A stretch of 64,000 nucleotides of DNA from JANRIG01 sp033765235 (GCA_033765235.1 JANRIG010000023.1:248001-312000); one strand, 5' to 3'. Positions 45,409 to 54,497 are shown, counted from the first letter of the stretch. Made by a program: numbers and translations. The notes: generated from the sequence alone by a model not told the origin.

Positions 45409-46305
45409 TTAAAAATACCCTTGCTTTTTTCGGTCTTCCATAGCCGCTTCAGATCTTTTGTCATCTGCACGCCCGCCACGCTCAGTCACCCTGGCAGCAG
45501 CTACTTCGGCAATGATATCTGACAATGTATGTGCAGTAGATTCTACCATGCCTGTGCATGTAATATCGCCTACAGTGCGGCACCTTACTATTTTATCGGT
45601 CAATACATCTGTAGGTAGTTTTTCCATTATGTCGTTGTCGGCATATATTACCCCATTGCGCTCAAAAACAGTGCGTTTGTGAGAAAAATAAATGGACGGC
45701 AAAGGGATGTTTTCTTGAGCAATATATTGCCACACATCCATCTCTGTCCAATTGCTTAGAGGAAATACACGAAAGTGCTCACCTACATTTTTTTTGCCAT
45801 TAAATAAATTCCAAAGCTCTGGTCGTTGATTTTTAGGATCCCATTGTCCAAATTCATCCCTATGTGAAAAAAAACGCTCTTTGGCACGTGCTTTTTCCTC
45901 ATCACGCCTGCCACCGCCAAATGCAGCATCATATTTGAGCTCTTCCAGAGCATCTAGTAGTGTTACAGTTTGTATGGCATTGCGCGATGCATACGGTCCT
46001 TTTTCCTCTACAGCTCTACCCTTGTCTATAGAATCTTGTACATATCTTACTATAAGAGTAGCATTTACATCATTCACTAGAAAATCGCGGTATTCAATGG
46101 TCTCAACAAAGTTGTGCCCTGTATCTATATGTAGTAATGGGAATGGAATAGGTGCAGGATAAAAAGCTTTCTGAGCAATTTTCACCATCACGATAGAGTC
46201 TTTTCCGCCAGAAAACAGCAAAACAGGTTTTTCAAATTGCGCTGCTACTTCACGCATCACATAGATAGACTCAGACTCAAGTTGTTGTAAATGATTTAAT
46301 TGCAT
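45409..46305 (-). CDS. cysD: Sulfate adenylyltransferase small subunit CysD
   Basis: CysD makes adenosine 5'-phosphosulfate from sulfate and ATP, assisted by the GTPase CysN. The 298-residue protein has the PP-loop LLFSGGKDSIVMVKIA (about residues 29-44), AAFGGGRRDEEKARAKER and FPLSNWTEMDVWQYI, all typical. Neither cysN nor cysC/cysH is next to it: the convergent neighbour is the PurF-like gene (stops 5 bases apart) and the divergent one is SRP RNA. The CysN partner must be encoded elsewhere. Confidence 0.93.
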   Translation of the reverse strand: MQLNHLQQLESESIYVMREVAAQFEKPVLLFSGGKDSIVMVKIAQKAFYPAPIPFPLLHIDTGHNFVETIEYRDFLVNDVNATLIVRYVQDSIDKGRAVEEKGPYASRNAIQTVTLLDALEELKYDAAFGGGRRDEEKARAKERFFSHRDEFGQWDPKNQRPELWNLFNGKKNVGEHFRVFPLSNWTEMDVWQYIAQENIPLPSIYFSHKRTVFERNGVIYADNDIMEKLPTDVLTDKIVRCRTVGDITCTGMVESTAHTLSDIIAEVAAARVTERGGRADDKRSEAAMEDRKKQGYF

Positions 46306-46449
46306 ATATTTTTATAATCAATTATCCTTATTCAGAATGCAAATCTAATAAAAATATTGCCAAATTTTAGCCCCTATCCAAATCTATGCTGCTATTCAAA
46401 CTCTAAAATAATATTGCCATATGATATAAATAAATGTGATTAGTATTTG

Positions 46450-46457
46450 TAAATTTG
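46450..46457 (+). promoter_or_regulatory. -7 promoter element of the SRP RNA gene
   Basis: TAAATTTG matches TAnnTTTG and ends five bases before the base at which the SRP RNA terminal stem begins (46463), the expected distance to a start site. No convincing -33 motif is seen. Confidence 0.6.
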
Positions 46458-46462
46458 CTGTT

Positions 46463-46549
46463 GCAAGCGGTACGACCAGCTCCTGCTAAACTCCCCCAGG
46501 CCCTGACGGGAGCAAGGGTAGGCGGTTGTAGCGGTGCGATACTGCTTGC
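46463..46549 (+). ncRNA. ffs: 4.5S signal recognition particle RNA
   Basis: This is the small bacterial SRP RNA that binds Ffh for co-translational membrane targeting. The conserved apical core AGGCCCTGACGGGAGCAA lies at 46498-46516 and lines up with the AGGUCC-GGAA-GGAAGCA core of other species; here the tetraloop is UGAC, a permitted variant. The 5' end GCAAGCGGTA pairs with the 3' end TACTGCTTGC to close the long hairpin. A promoter motif lies just upstream and a T-rich tail follows. The ends are placed by the terminal stem and may be off by a few bases. Confidence 0.92.
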
Positions 46550-46593
46550 TTCTTTATTTCAATAAAAAATTTCAAACTCAAACCATATCAAAA

Positions 46594-47250
46594 ATGCAGT
46601 TTTTCATAGATACAGCAAACCTAAATGAGATAAAAGAAGCACATGCTTTAGGGGTGTTAGACGGTGTCACTACCAATCCATCACTTATGGCCAAAGAAGG
46701 AATAAGCGGCAAAAGTAATATTATTAAACACTACAAAGACATATGCGATATTGTAGATGGAGATGTAAGCGCAGAGGTAATAGCTACAGATTATGATAAC
46801 ATTATTAAAGAAGGGGAAGAACTTGCACAAATAGACCCCAAGATTGTGATAAAAGTACCTATGATAAAAGACGGGATAAAAGCTATTAAGTATTTCAGTA
46901 CCAAAGGGTTAAAAACTAATTGTACATTAGTATTTAACGCCGGGCAAGCACTCTTGGCAGCTAAAGCAGGTGCTACTTATGTATCACCTTTCATAGGACG
47001 CCTTGATGATATTTCGGTAGACGGGCTTGATCTGATAGATCAAATTGTGACCATATACAGAAACTATGGCTATGAGACACAAGTACTTGCAGCCTCCATA
47101 AGAGGACCTTTGCATATCATAAAATGTGCTGAATTAGGAGCTGATGTGGCTACTTGTCCGTTAAGCGCCATTTTATCGTTGATGAAGCACCCATTAACAG
47201 ATAGCGGATTGGAAAAATTTTTAGCAGATTATAAAAAAGTTAATAGCTAA
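46594..47250 (+). CDS. Transaldolase / fructose-6-phosphate aldolase
   Basis: The 218-residue enzyme is of the small transaldolase/FSA type. The Schiff-base lysine is Lys87 in VIKVPMIK, the substrate loop is VTTNPSLMAKEG (residues 25-36), and VSPFIGRLDDIS and QVLAASIRGPLH follow. It acts in the non-oxidative pentose phosphate pathway or as an aldolase. I start it at the ATG at 46594 because MQFFIDTANLNEI is the family N-terminus; the frame is open further upstream but runs into the SRP RNA. FtsE and a small unknown gene follow on the same strand. Confidence 0.93.
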   Translation: MQFFIDTANLNEIKEAHALGVLDGVTTNPSLMAKEGISGKSNIIKHYKDICDIVDGDVSAEVIATDYDNIIKEGEELAQIDPKIVIKVPMIKDGIKAIKYFSTKGLKTNCTLVFNAGQALLAAKAGATYVSPFIGRLDDISVDGLDLIDQIVTIYRNYGYETQVLAASIRGPLHIIKCAELGADVATCPLSAILSLMKHPLTDSGLEKFLADYKKVNS

Positions 47251-47274
47251 TAATTCAGAACGTTTATCGCAATA

Positions 47275-47478
47275 ATGTATATAATAAAGATAAAAGGAAA
47301 GGCAAAAATACCGGATTATATACAGTTGAGAGATGATAAATATGTGCTAATAGCATACTTTAGAGCAGATAGACCACTGAAAGATATGGTAAAATACAAT
47401 CTGCAGGGCAAAGAAGACAGCCTATCGGAGTTGATAAAAGTTATGCCTTTTGGCAAGTTACTAAAGTTAGAATTATAG
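47275..47478 (+). CDS. Small protein of unknown function between transaldolase and ftsE
   Basis: The 67-residue protein (MYIIKIKGKAKIPDYIQLRDD, ending PFGKLLKLEL) has no membrane segment and no recognised domain. It is close to both neighbours (24 bases after transaldolase, 9 before ftsE) and in the same orientation, so it is probably translated in one operon. It may be a regulator or structural factor, but that is unknown. Confidence 0.6.
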   Translation: MYIIKIKGKAKIPDYIQLRDDKYVLIAYFRADRPLKDMVKYNLQGKEDSLSELIKVMPFGKLLKLEL

Positions 47479-47487
47479 GTATAATAT

Positions 47488-48177
47488 ATGTCATTTTCTG
47501 ACGAGATCATATTAAAAGTAGAAGATACAGCCATATTTCAAGAGGAGTATCCTGTGCTGAGAAATGTAAACTTTGAAATGCACAAAGGTGAGTTTGTTTA
47601 TTTGATAGGCAAAACGGGAAGTGGCAAAAGCTCACTGCTCAAAACACTATATGCAGATATAAGGCTAAAACAGGGTATAATACAAATAGCAGGCTTTGAA
47701 CTAAGACATATAAAAAAAAGTAATATACCATATTTAAGGCGAAGATTGGGGGTTATATTTCAAGACTTTCAACTACTTACGGATAGGAGTGTGGCAGACA
47801 ATCTGACTTTTTTGATGAAAGCTGTAGGAATTACATCTACAACAAAAATAAAACAAAGGCTATCAGATGTGCTCATGCAAGTAGGACTGGCAGGAGCTAC
47901 TGCCAAATATCCTTATCAGCTGTCAGGAGGCGAGCAACAGAGGATAGCCATAGCAAGAGCTCTGATAAACGAGCCTACATTGCTTATAGCCGATGAGCCT
48001 ACAGGAAACCTTGACCCTGAAGTAGCTGACGAAATTATGAAACTTTTTATAGATATAAACCATTCAGGCACAGCAATATTGATGGCTACGCACCACCATC
48101 ATTTTCTCACAAGATACCCTAAGCGCACATTGCTCTGTGCAGATGGATTGGTGAAAGATATTAATGCAATTGAATAA
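47488..48177 (+). CDS. ftsE: Cell division ATP-binding protein FtsE
   Basis: FtsE is the ABC ATPase that with FtsX links the division ring to peptidoglycan hydrolases. The 229-residue protein has Walker A GKTGSGKSS (residues 41-49), a Q-loop, signature LSGGEQQRIAIARA, Walker B LLIADEPTGNLD and the switch His in MATHHHHF. No ftsX lies next to it, as is common in Bacteroidota, where the two genes can be apart. The stop overlaps the glycosyltransferase start by 14 bases. Confidence 0.86.
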   Translation: MSFSDEIILKVEDTAIFQEEYPVLRNVNFEMHKGEFVYLIGKTGSGKSSLLKTLYADIRLKQGIIQIAGFELRHIKKSNIPYLRRRLGVIFQDFQLLTDRSVADNLTFLMKAVGITSTTKIKQRLSDVLMQVGLAGATAKYPYQLSGGEQQRIAIARALINEPTLLIADEPTGNLDPEVADEIMKLFIDINHSGTAILMATHHHHFLTRYPKRTLLCADGLVKDINAIE

Positions 48178-49375
48178 TATACATATAATAACATTTGACA
48201 TGCCTTACCCACCCAATTATGGTGGAGTTATAGATGTATATTATAAAATAATGGCTTTTTACAAAGCAGGATATAATATTTACTTGCATGTATTTGAATA
48301 TGGTAATAAAGATAGGCAAGATATCCTTAAGCAGTATTGCCAAAAAATATACTATTATCCCAGAAGATTAGGCATATTACACCAATTAAGCTTACTGCCT
48401 TACATTGTTAATACCAGAATAAATAAAAATTTATTGCATAACATATGTCAAATACCCGGTATTGTATTTTTTGAAGGAATACATACTACATACTATATCA
48501 AAAACAAACTTTTGGCAGATAGATACAAAATCATAAGAGCACATAATATTGAACATGAATATTATAAAAACTTGGCATTAGCAGAGGGTGCATTTCTGAA
48601 AAAAGTTTACTTTTTCATAGAAGGATTAAGACTTAAATATTATGAAAATAGCATGAAATATGCTAACTTAATACTAGCAATATCAGAGCATGAAATGCAA
48701 TACTTTAGCCATAAATTCAAAAATATTCCTGTAATGTACATATCACCGTTTCATGGCAATACTTGTTCAAATAATATTGTATTAAGCGATAAAAAGTATA
48801 TATTATGGCATGGAAATTTAAAAACAAAAGACAATGAATATGTACTCAATTATTTGATTACTAACATATTTAATAATATTAACCATCATATAATCATTGT
48901 GTCAAATTTTTTGCCTGATAGTATAAAAATACTCTTAAACAATAATATAGAATATATACATGGTGCAAACAAAAATCAAATAGATAACTTGATTCTTAAA
49001 AGTCATGTCCAGTTATTATGGAGTCATAATATTTCAGGATTTAAACTCAAATTATTAAATGCTGTATTTTTGGGCAAATTTTGCATAGCAAATTCTAAAA
49101 TGCTGCATGGCACCGGATTGGAGCTTGTATGCCATGTAGCAGATAATAAGGAGCAAGTAATAAATGTTATTGAACATTTATGGGATAATAATTACACAGA
49201 GGCAATGCATATGCAAAGAATGGAAGTACTAAGAAATTATGAGGATGGACACTTAATGGCAAAAATACAACAGGCTATATCTCAAATGATAAGCCATCAT
49301 ATGCCAGGCGTATCCATGCAGGTAATTTTTCTTCTACTTCTCTATGCATACCAAGTTTATGACTTATATGTGTAA
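48164..49375 (+). CDS. Glycosyltransferase, GT4-like, with 3' end overlapping an opposite gene
   Basis: The 403-residue protein begins IHIITFDMPYPPNYGGVIDVYYK, the Gly-rich acceptor opening of GT-B enzymes, and has a middle section KIIRAHNIEHEYYKNL, AISEHEMQYF and a C-terminal donor region. Typical E-x7-E residues are less clear than in the GT4 at 10489. The last 33 or so residues, MISHHMPGVSMQVIFLLLLYAY, overlap the 3' end of the metallo-hydrolase gene on the other strand and do not look like a normal end, so the original stop may have been lost. Confidence 0.75.
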   Translation: MQLNNIHIITFDMPYPPNYGGVIDVYYKIMAFYKAGYNIYLHVFEYGNKDRQDILKQYCQKIYYYPRRLGILHQLSLLPYIVNTRINKNLLHNICQIPGIVFFEGIHTTYYIKNKLLADRYKIIRAHNIEHEYYKNLALAEGAFLKKVYFFIEGLRLKYYENSMKYANLILAISEHEMQYFSHKFKNIPVMYISPFHGNTCSNNIVLSDKKYILWHGNLKTKDNEYVLNYLITNIFNNINHHIIIVSNFLPDSIKILLNNNIEYIHGANKNQIDNLILKSHVQLLWSHNISGFKLKLLNAVFLGKFCIANSKMLHGTGLELVCHVADNKEQVINVIEHLWDNNYTEAMHMQRMEVLRNYEDGHLMAKIQQAISQMISHHMPGVSMQVIFLLLLYAYQVYDLYV

Positions 49376-50036
49376 TATAAGCCAAGCGAGGTTTCCATTT
49401 GTGTATCAGTGCTAATGCTTCTGCAAAAGTGTAGTGAGCTATATGATAATCGTGTTGCAATCCATTAATTACTATTACTTCTGACCCTATTATTTTTTGC
49501 TCTTCTGCTTCAGATATATAGTTGGCATCGGTGATGTATGTAAAATTACCTATGCGATATCCAAATACAGGCAACTTATGGTGCATAACTTCTATAGGTA
49601 TTATATGCAAATCATTGATTTTGAAACGATTAATATCTATTTCGAATAATTCTATTTGTGGAACGCCGGGATATTTTTTGTCTGTAAAGATGTATTGGTA
49701 GCTACTTTCAAAGTATTTTATCACTCTGGCATGAGCATATATATCCATTGGTCGGTTTAGTGCAAAATTATAACCCCGAATATCATCAATACCTGAGGTA
49801 TGGTCGCGGTGTTCGTGTGTAAATAATATGGCATCTAAAGAATAGATGCGGTTTTTGAGCATTTGATGTCTAAAGTCAGGACCACAGTCTATGGCGAATG
49901 TAGTATTATTTTCTTTTATTAATACTGATGAGCGCATCCTGTTGTCTCTAAAATCGGCAGAGGAGCATACATTGCAAGTGCAGCCTACTACGGGTATGCC
50001 ATGAGAGGTGCCTGTACCTAAAAATGTAATGTTCAA
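49275..50036 (-). CDS. MBL-fold metallo-hydrolase (PhnP/RNase Z-like)
   Basis: The 253-residue protein has the opening ITFLGTGTSHGIPVVGCTCNVC with likely zinc-binding cysteines 19, 21 and 24, and the metal site FTHEHRDHTSGID with His74, His76, Asp78 and His79, plus a later MHHKLPVFGYRIG. It resembles PhnP-like cyclic phosphodiesterases and RNase Z relatives, so a phosphodiester or nucleotide substrate is likely. The start is TTG at 50036: NITFLGTGTSHG must be the N-terminus, and the codon shares bases with the upstream TGA (TTGA). The 3' end is normal for the family, YITHISHKLGMHREVEEKLP. Confidence 0.88.
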   Translation of the reverse strand: MNITFLGTGTSHGIPVVGCTCNVCSSADFRDNRMRSSVLIKENNTTFAIDCGPDFRHQMLKNRIYSLDAILFTHEHRDHTSGIDDIRGYNFALNRPMDIYAHARVIKYFESSYQYIFTDKKYPGVPQIELFEIDINRFKINDLHIIPIEVMHHKLPVFGYRIGNFTYITDANYISEAEEQKIIGSEVIVINGLQHDYHIAHYTFAEALALIHKWKPRLAYITHISHKLGMHREVEEKLPAWIRLAYDGLSFEI

Positions 50037-50305
50037 AACTTTAGATGGGGTTGAGTTATTTCATTATACAACTCTTTGTTTTTGTCATTGATTTTGCTTA
50101 TATCAAGGTTCACAGCCCTTAATATATCTATAAGGCAGTTTATTTTGCCCTCTACAGGGTAAAATTTATTTACTATCACTACTTTTTGGTCTTTTAGAAT
50201 ACAATATCCGGGCTTAAAATTTCCTTTTTCATAACGCAACGCATAGTCTGATTGTGAAAATATATCTTCCAATCTGGACAAAAGCTGCGGGGTATATTTG
50301 GTCAT
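50033..50305 (-). CDS. Small conserved Bacteroidota protein of unknown function
   Basis: The 90-residue protein opens TKYTPQLLSRLEDIFSQSDYALRYEKGNFKPG and has YCILKDQKVVIVNKFYPVEGKIN, a pattern I associate with a small conserved Bacteroidota family without an assigned function. It has no signal or membrane segment. It overlaps the MBL gene by four bases and is 8 bases after the receiver gene, so the hybrid kinase, receiver, this gene and the hydrolase are probably one operon. Confidence 0.72.
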   Translation of the reverse strand: MTKYTPQLLSRLEDIFSQSDYALRYEKGNFKPGYCILKDQKVVIVNKFYPVEGKINCLIDILRAVNLDISKINDKNKELYNEITQPHLKF

Positions 50306-50313
50306 GATTTATT

Positions 50314-50694
50314 TTATGACTCTGTATATTTTTTTACTAAATCTACCAATTGGTCAAAGTTGAGAGGTTTTTGCAGATACTCGTTGAAGCCTACAGATTT
50401 GAAATAATCTACTGTGAAGTTGAGTGCGTTGCCCGTAATTGCTATGATAGGGGTATTCGCTTTTTTGGCATCGGGCATGGTACGTATAGCTTTTGCAGCT
50501 TCTATACCGTTGACCAAGGGCATATTTATATCAAGCAATATCACATCAAAGTATTCTGATTCTATGGTTTTGAGCAGTTCTTGTCCGTTTTTCACAGATT
50601 TTATATCATAATTTTGCTGTTGCAAAATTTTCTTAGTCAGATTTTGTATTACAGAACTGTCTTCGGCTATGAGTACTTTTTTAGTCGTTGGCAT
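50314..50694 (-). CDS. Single-domain response regulator receiver
   Basis: The 126-residue protein is a CheY-like receiver alone: KVLIAEDSSVIQNLT holds the acidic pocket (Glu11, Asp12), LLDINMPLVNG the phospho-acceptor Asp55, and QKPLNFDQL the conserved Lys. It has no output domain, so it probably relays phosphate to or from the hybrid kinase. It overlaps the hybrid kinase gene by 14 bases and is co-transcribed with it. Confidence 0.9.
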   Translation of the reverse strand: MPTTKKVLIAEDSSVIQNLTKKILQQQNYDIKSVKNGQELLKTIESEYFDVILLDINMPLVNGIEAAKAIRTMPDAKKANTPIIAITGNALNFTVDYFKSVGFNEYLQKPLNFDQLVDLVKKYTES

Positions 50695-53626
50695 GGATGG
50701 CTACATTTATATTATTTTTATACACATTTTTAAATTCGTCAAATGCATTTTTCAAATTAATGAAATCTGCATCAAAATTAGAAGTATTTTTTTTCTTTAT
50801 ATTATTTTCTACATAAGTTGCAATTTTAGCCAATTTATCAATACCTAACGTGCCTGCATTACCTTTGAGTGTATGCAAATTGCTTTTTATCACATCCCAG
50901 TCGTTGGTAATGCATCCGTTTATAAGCTGTTGTGTGTCTTCTTCAAATTCTTCATATACTCCCAATATGGTTTCATCATCTATATGCGTGCGCAGCTGTG
51001 CTATTATTTCATGGTTTATGATTTTTTCAGTCAACACGATTTTTGAATTTTGAGTAGTGATATCATCTTCATCGAGCTTAAACACCCATTTTTTTATAAT
51101 GGCTATAAGTGTCTCAAGGCGAATGGGTTTGGCAAGGTAATCATCCATGCCTGCACTCAAAAAACGGTCTTTATCATCTTCCATGCTATATGCAGTCATG
51201 GCTATAATAGGAGCCAAATTTTTAATACGTAGTTCTTTGATTTTTTTGGTAGCGCTTATGCCATCCATCTCAGGCATTTGTATGTCCATGAGTATGAGGT
51301 CGTAAGTATTGTCTATGATTTTGAGTATGGCCTCTACTCCATTATAGGCTACATCTACTTTGCAGCCTGATTTTAGCATGATTTCTTTGGCTACCTTTTG
51401 GTTTATCATATTATCATCTACCAAAAGGATGTAAGGGATTTTGTTTTTGAACTTTTCTATGGATACCTCATCATTTTCACTGATAGATTTTACTAATTCC
51501 AATTTATGTACTTGATTGAGCTCTATAGTGAACCAAAATATACTGCCCTCCTCTTTTTTTGATTTCACTCCTATACTTCCTCCCATGAGTTTGCAAAGCT
51601 CTTTAGAAATAGCTAACCCTAAGCCGGTGCCAGCGTAAGACTTTGATGATGAGTTATCCAGCTGGCTAAATGAGTCAAACAGCAACCTCACATCTTCTTT
51701 GGCTATACCTATTCCTGTATCTTGTACTACAAATTTTAATCTTTTTTTGCCTGCCTTTTTCACTATGACAGATACAGAGCCCTTGTCAGTAAATTTTATG
51801 GCATTTGATGTAAGGTTTGATAGTACCTGTAGCAATCGGGTAGCATCTGCGTTGATATATGCAGGTACATCATCTGCTATGGAGTATTCTAATTGTATTT
51901 TTTTAGAATCGGCCAGTGTTTTGAATAATGAAAACAGCTTTTCTATAGACTCTTGTACAGACACCGGCGATAGTTTTAGTTGCATTTTTCCTGCCTCAAG
52001 TTTAGACAAGTCTAATATGTCATTGAGTATATTGAGCAATGTTTGAGACGATTTTTTTATAGTATTCACATAGTCTTTTTGCTCTGTATTGAGAGATGAT
52101 GCGCTGAGCAAATCTATCATACCTATTATGCCATTCATAGGTGTGCGTATCTCATGGCTCATATTAGCTAAAAATAGTTGCTTCACTTTGAGTGATTTTT
52201 CGGCTATGTTTTTAGAATTTTTTATTTCTACATATGCTTCATGCAAGCCCGATATATCTCTCACCACACCTTGTATGGCAATGGGTTTTTTATTTTTGTT
52301 GAATATAAGATTTACATTGGATATGGTTGGAATTATTTTACCATTTTTGGTAATAAAATTTGCCTCAAAATTTTTCACTATTCCGTTGATATACAAGTCT
52401 TTTTCAAAAGCCATGTTAGAATATGAGTTTTCATAAAATTCATCTATTTTGCGCCCTAGTACTTCTTCCTGACGGTATCCGGTAAGCTCATATACAGATG
52501 GGCTAATCATTATCACTTTTCCTACAAGGTCTGTACGATAATATATATCTTGAAATGACTCAAAGATATGTCTGAATTTTTCTTCGCTTTCTTGCATAGA
52601 TATCTCTGCAAGTTTTTTGTTGGTAATATCATGTGCTATGCCTGACACTTCTTCTACACTACCGTCTGAAAGTGCAATAGGGTTCAAAAATATTTCTAAC
52701 CACATCTGGTGTCCATCATGTATTTGATTGTTTATTTCAAAATGTTGTGGTTTGCCCTCAAATGCTTTTTGGTATTTTTCTATGAGTAGCGTTATTTGCT
52801 CGTTAGATTTAAGTATTTTATTCAATGATTGTGGTATTTCATTTAAAAATGGGCTTTTGCCATATATATTTTTTATAAAATTTGCATAGTTATGGTTGAA
52901 TGATGTAAGTGCCAATTTTTTATTCACAGACCATATTAAGTGTGAGCTGCTCTCAAATATTGCCTTTATGCGTGCATTTTGAAAATTCAGCTTTTCTTCA
53001 TTTCTTTTTCTTTCTATGGCAAGTGCTATCTGTCCTGATATGAAGTCTAAAGTCTGAAGGTGCTTGAGATTATATTTATTTTTATGATTATAGCTTTTTA
53101 CGCCTATCAGCCCTATTATTTTCTCATCTATTTTCAGAGGCACCCCCATCCATATTTTAGGTATCTTGCCGGTAATGACTAATGTGCCTTCTTCTACCAA
53201 GCGTATTATTTCTTCTTCGTACAAAAATAGTGGCTCGCTGCGCATCAAGTTATATTCTGTAAGACCTTTGGATATTTTGCGACGTATTGATTGTACTACT
53301 CCGCCAAAGTGCTCATCTACGTAGTACGGAAAGTGTATAAATTCTTGTTTCTCATCATTTATGGCTATAATAAAATTATTGACATCAATATGCTTTTTGA
53401 GAATAGCATGTATATCATAGTACAGCTGCTCAAGATTGAGGCTGTTCACCGCCAAATTGGCAATAGCAGAATATAAGTTTTGTAAACTATCTGTGAGCAA
53501 GTCTGCATTTCCCCGGCTCAGTATGTGCAGTTGATTGTAGCTTTTGTCCAAGGCTTCTCGAAGTTTTATCACTTCCAGCACCAGCTGCTCCTTGCTTTTT
53601 CGTCTTAATTCTAATTCTGTAGCCAT
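50681..53626 (-). CDS. Hybrid sensor histidine kinase with receiver and HPt domain
   Basis: The 981-residue protein has no membrane span, so it senses a cytoplasmic signal. Domains in order: short coiled coil (1-30), GAF (about 55-205), two PAS domains (about 210-335 and 340-460), HisKA with the phospho-accepting His in FLANMSHEIRTPMNGIIGM (about 491), HATPase (NATR-like KFVVQDTGIGIAKED and GTGLGLAISKELCKLMGG), a receiver with DLILMDIQMPEMDG (Asp about 778) and an HPt domain with LHTLKGNAGTLGI (His about 917). It should run an internal phosphorelay, with the lone receiver just downstream as a likely partner. Target genes are unknown. Confidence 0.93.
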   Translation of the reverse strand: MATELELRRKSKEQLVLEVIKLREALDKSYNQLHILSRGNADLLTDSLQNLYSAIANLAVNSLNLEQLYYDIHAILKKHIDVNNFIIAINDEKQEFIHFPYYVDEHFGGVVQSIRRKISKGLTEYNLMRSEPLFLYEEEIIRLVEEGTLVITGKIPKIWMGVPLKIDEKIIGLIGVKSYNHKNKYNLKHLQTLDFISGQIALAIERKRNEEKLNFQNARIKAIFESSSHLIWSVNKKLALTSFNHNYANFIKNIYGKSPFLNEIPQSLNKILKSNEQITLLIEKYQKAFEGKPQHFEINNQIHDGHQMWLEIFLNPIALSDGSVEEVSGIAHDITNKKLAEISMQESEEKFRHIFESFQDIYYRTDLVGKVIMISPSVYELTGYRQEEVLGRKIDEFYENSYSNMAFEKDLYINGIVKNFEANFITKNGKIIPTISNVNLIFNKNKKPIAIQGVVRDISGLHEAYVEIKNSKNIAEKSLKVKQLFLANMSHEIRTPMNGIIGMIDLLSASSLNTEQKDYVNTIKKSSQTLLNILNDILDLSKLEAGKMQLKLSPVSVQESIEKLFSLFKTLADSKKIQLEYSIADDVPAYINADATRLLQVLSNLTSNAIKFTDKGSVSVIVKKAGKKRLKFVVQDTGIGIAKEDVRLLFDSFSQLDNSSSKSYAGTGLGLAISKELCKLMGGSIGVKSKKEEGSIFWFTIELNQVHKLELVKSISENDEVSIEKFKNKIPYILLVDDNMINQKVAKEIMLKSGCKVDVAYNGVEAILKIIDNTYDLILMDIQMPEMDGISATKKIKELRIKNLAPIIAMTAYSMEDDKDRFLSAGMDDYLAKPIRLETLIAIIKKWVFKLDEDDITTQNSKIVLTEKIINHEIIAQLRTHIDDETILGVYEEFEEDTQQLINGCITNDWDVIKSNLHTLKGNAGTLGIDKLAKIATYVENNIKKKNTSNFDADFINLKNAFDEFKNVYKNNINVAIHAND

Positions 53627-53676
53627 ATTTTTAGACTATTACGCAAAATACGTTTTTTTTTCATAATCTAAAAATT

Positions 53677-53684
53677 TACCTTTG
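53677..53684 (+). promoter_or_regulatory. Candidate -7 element of the Wza/Wzc operon
   Basis: TACCTTTG matches TAnnTTTG and would start transcription near 53690, about 10 bases before the ATG at 53700. It faces the divergent kinase gene, so the short intergenic region may control both directions. Confidence 0.45.
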
Positions 53685-53699
53685 GCATAAAAAAAATTA

Positions 53700-54497
53700 A
53701 TGTATCAATACGCTTATCGTATCATAGTACCATTTGTGTTAATATTTTTGGTGTATTGTATGCCTATACGAAGGCAAATGTACCTTAAAGATGCAAAACG
53801 AAACACTATAAAAGAGCACAGAACACTTGATACTACTATTCTATTAAAAGAGTTCAGTTACAGGCTGAAACCTGGAGATTATATATCTGTAAACTTTATT
53901 AATATCATTAATAATGAATATGATTTTAGCAAAATAAGTACTATAAACAATAATCAAAATCAAGGCTCAAACCTACAGAATAATATAATCGTAAATGATA
54001 CAGGGTGTGTATTGATACCGGTTTTAGGTATTGTGTCTGTATCCGGGCTCACTATTAAACAAGCAGAAAATCTATTACAAGCCAAAGCCAATACTATGCT
54101 CAACAATATCATAGTAAGAGTACGAATAGAAAATTTTGTAGTATATATGTTGGGAGAGATAAACAAAATAGGCCCTCTCACATCACCCAAAGACAAACTT
54201 ACGCTTATGGAAGCCATAGCCATATCCGGGGGCTTTACAGAATATGGTAATAGAGAAAATTTAAAAATAATAAGGACTGAAAAGGAGGGGCTTGTACATA
54301 TATATTATATCAATTATTCAAAACTTGACATATTGAGCACTATGCAAATTTACCTTTTGCCCAACGATATCATCATTGTAGAACCTCATCGTGTGAAAAA
54401 CATAAAACAATATTCCTTGCCCAATGTAACATTGGTAGTAAGTGCTATCTCTCTAATATTATTACTGGCAGCAAACATAAGGATATTTGCTAACTAA
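53700..54497 (+). CDS. Polysaccharide export protein (Wza-like, SLBB domain)
   Basis: The 265-residue protein is an outer-membrane or periplasmic part of a capsule/exopolysaccharide exporter. It has an N-terminal hydrophobic segment with VYC at about residue 20 that may be a lipobox with an unusual Tyr before the Cys. The Poly_export domain opens RLKPGDYISVNF and an SLBB domain follows (VYMLGEINKIGPLTSPKDK). A C-terminal hydrophobic helix (about 243-262) could cross a membrane. It starts six bases before the Wzc gene and must act with it. Confidence 0.87.
   Translation: MYQYAYRIIVPFVLIFLVYCMPIRRQMYLKDAKRNTIKEHRTLDTTILLKEFSYRLKPGDYISVNFINIINNEYDFSKISTINNNQNQGSNLQNNIIVNDTGCVLIPVLGIVSVSGLTIKQAENLLQAKANTMLNNIIVRVRIENFVVYMLGEINKIGPLTSPKDKLTLMEAIAISGGFTEYGNRENLKIIRTEKEGLVHIYYINYSKLDILSTMQIYLLPNDIIIVEPHRVKNIKQYSLPNVTLVVSAISLILLLAANIRIFAN

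Noticed and set aside
46534..46593. Upstream extension of transaldolase
   Set aside because: It runs into the SRP RNA, and the family N-terminus MQFFIDTANL begins at 46594.
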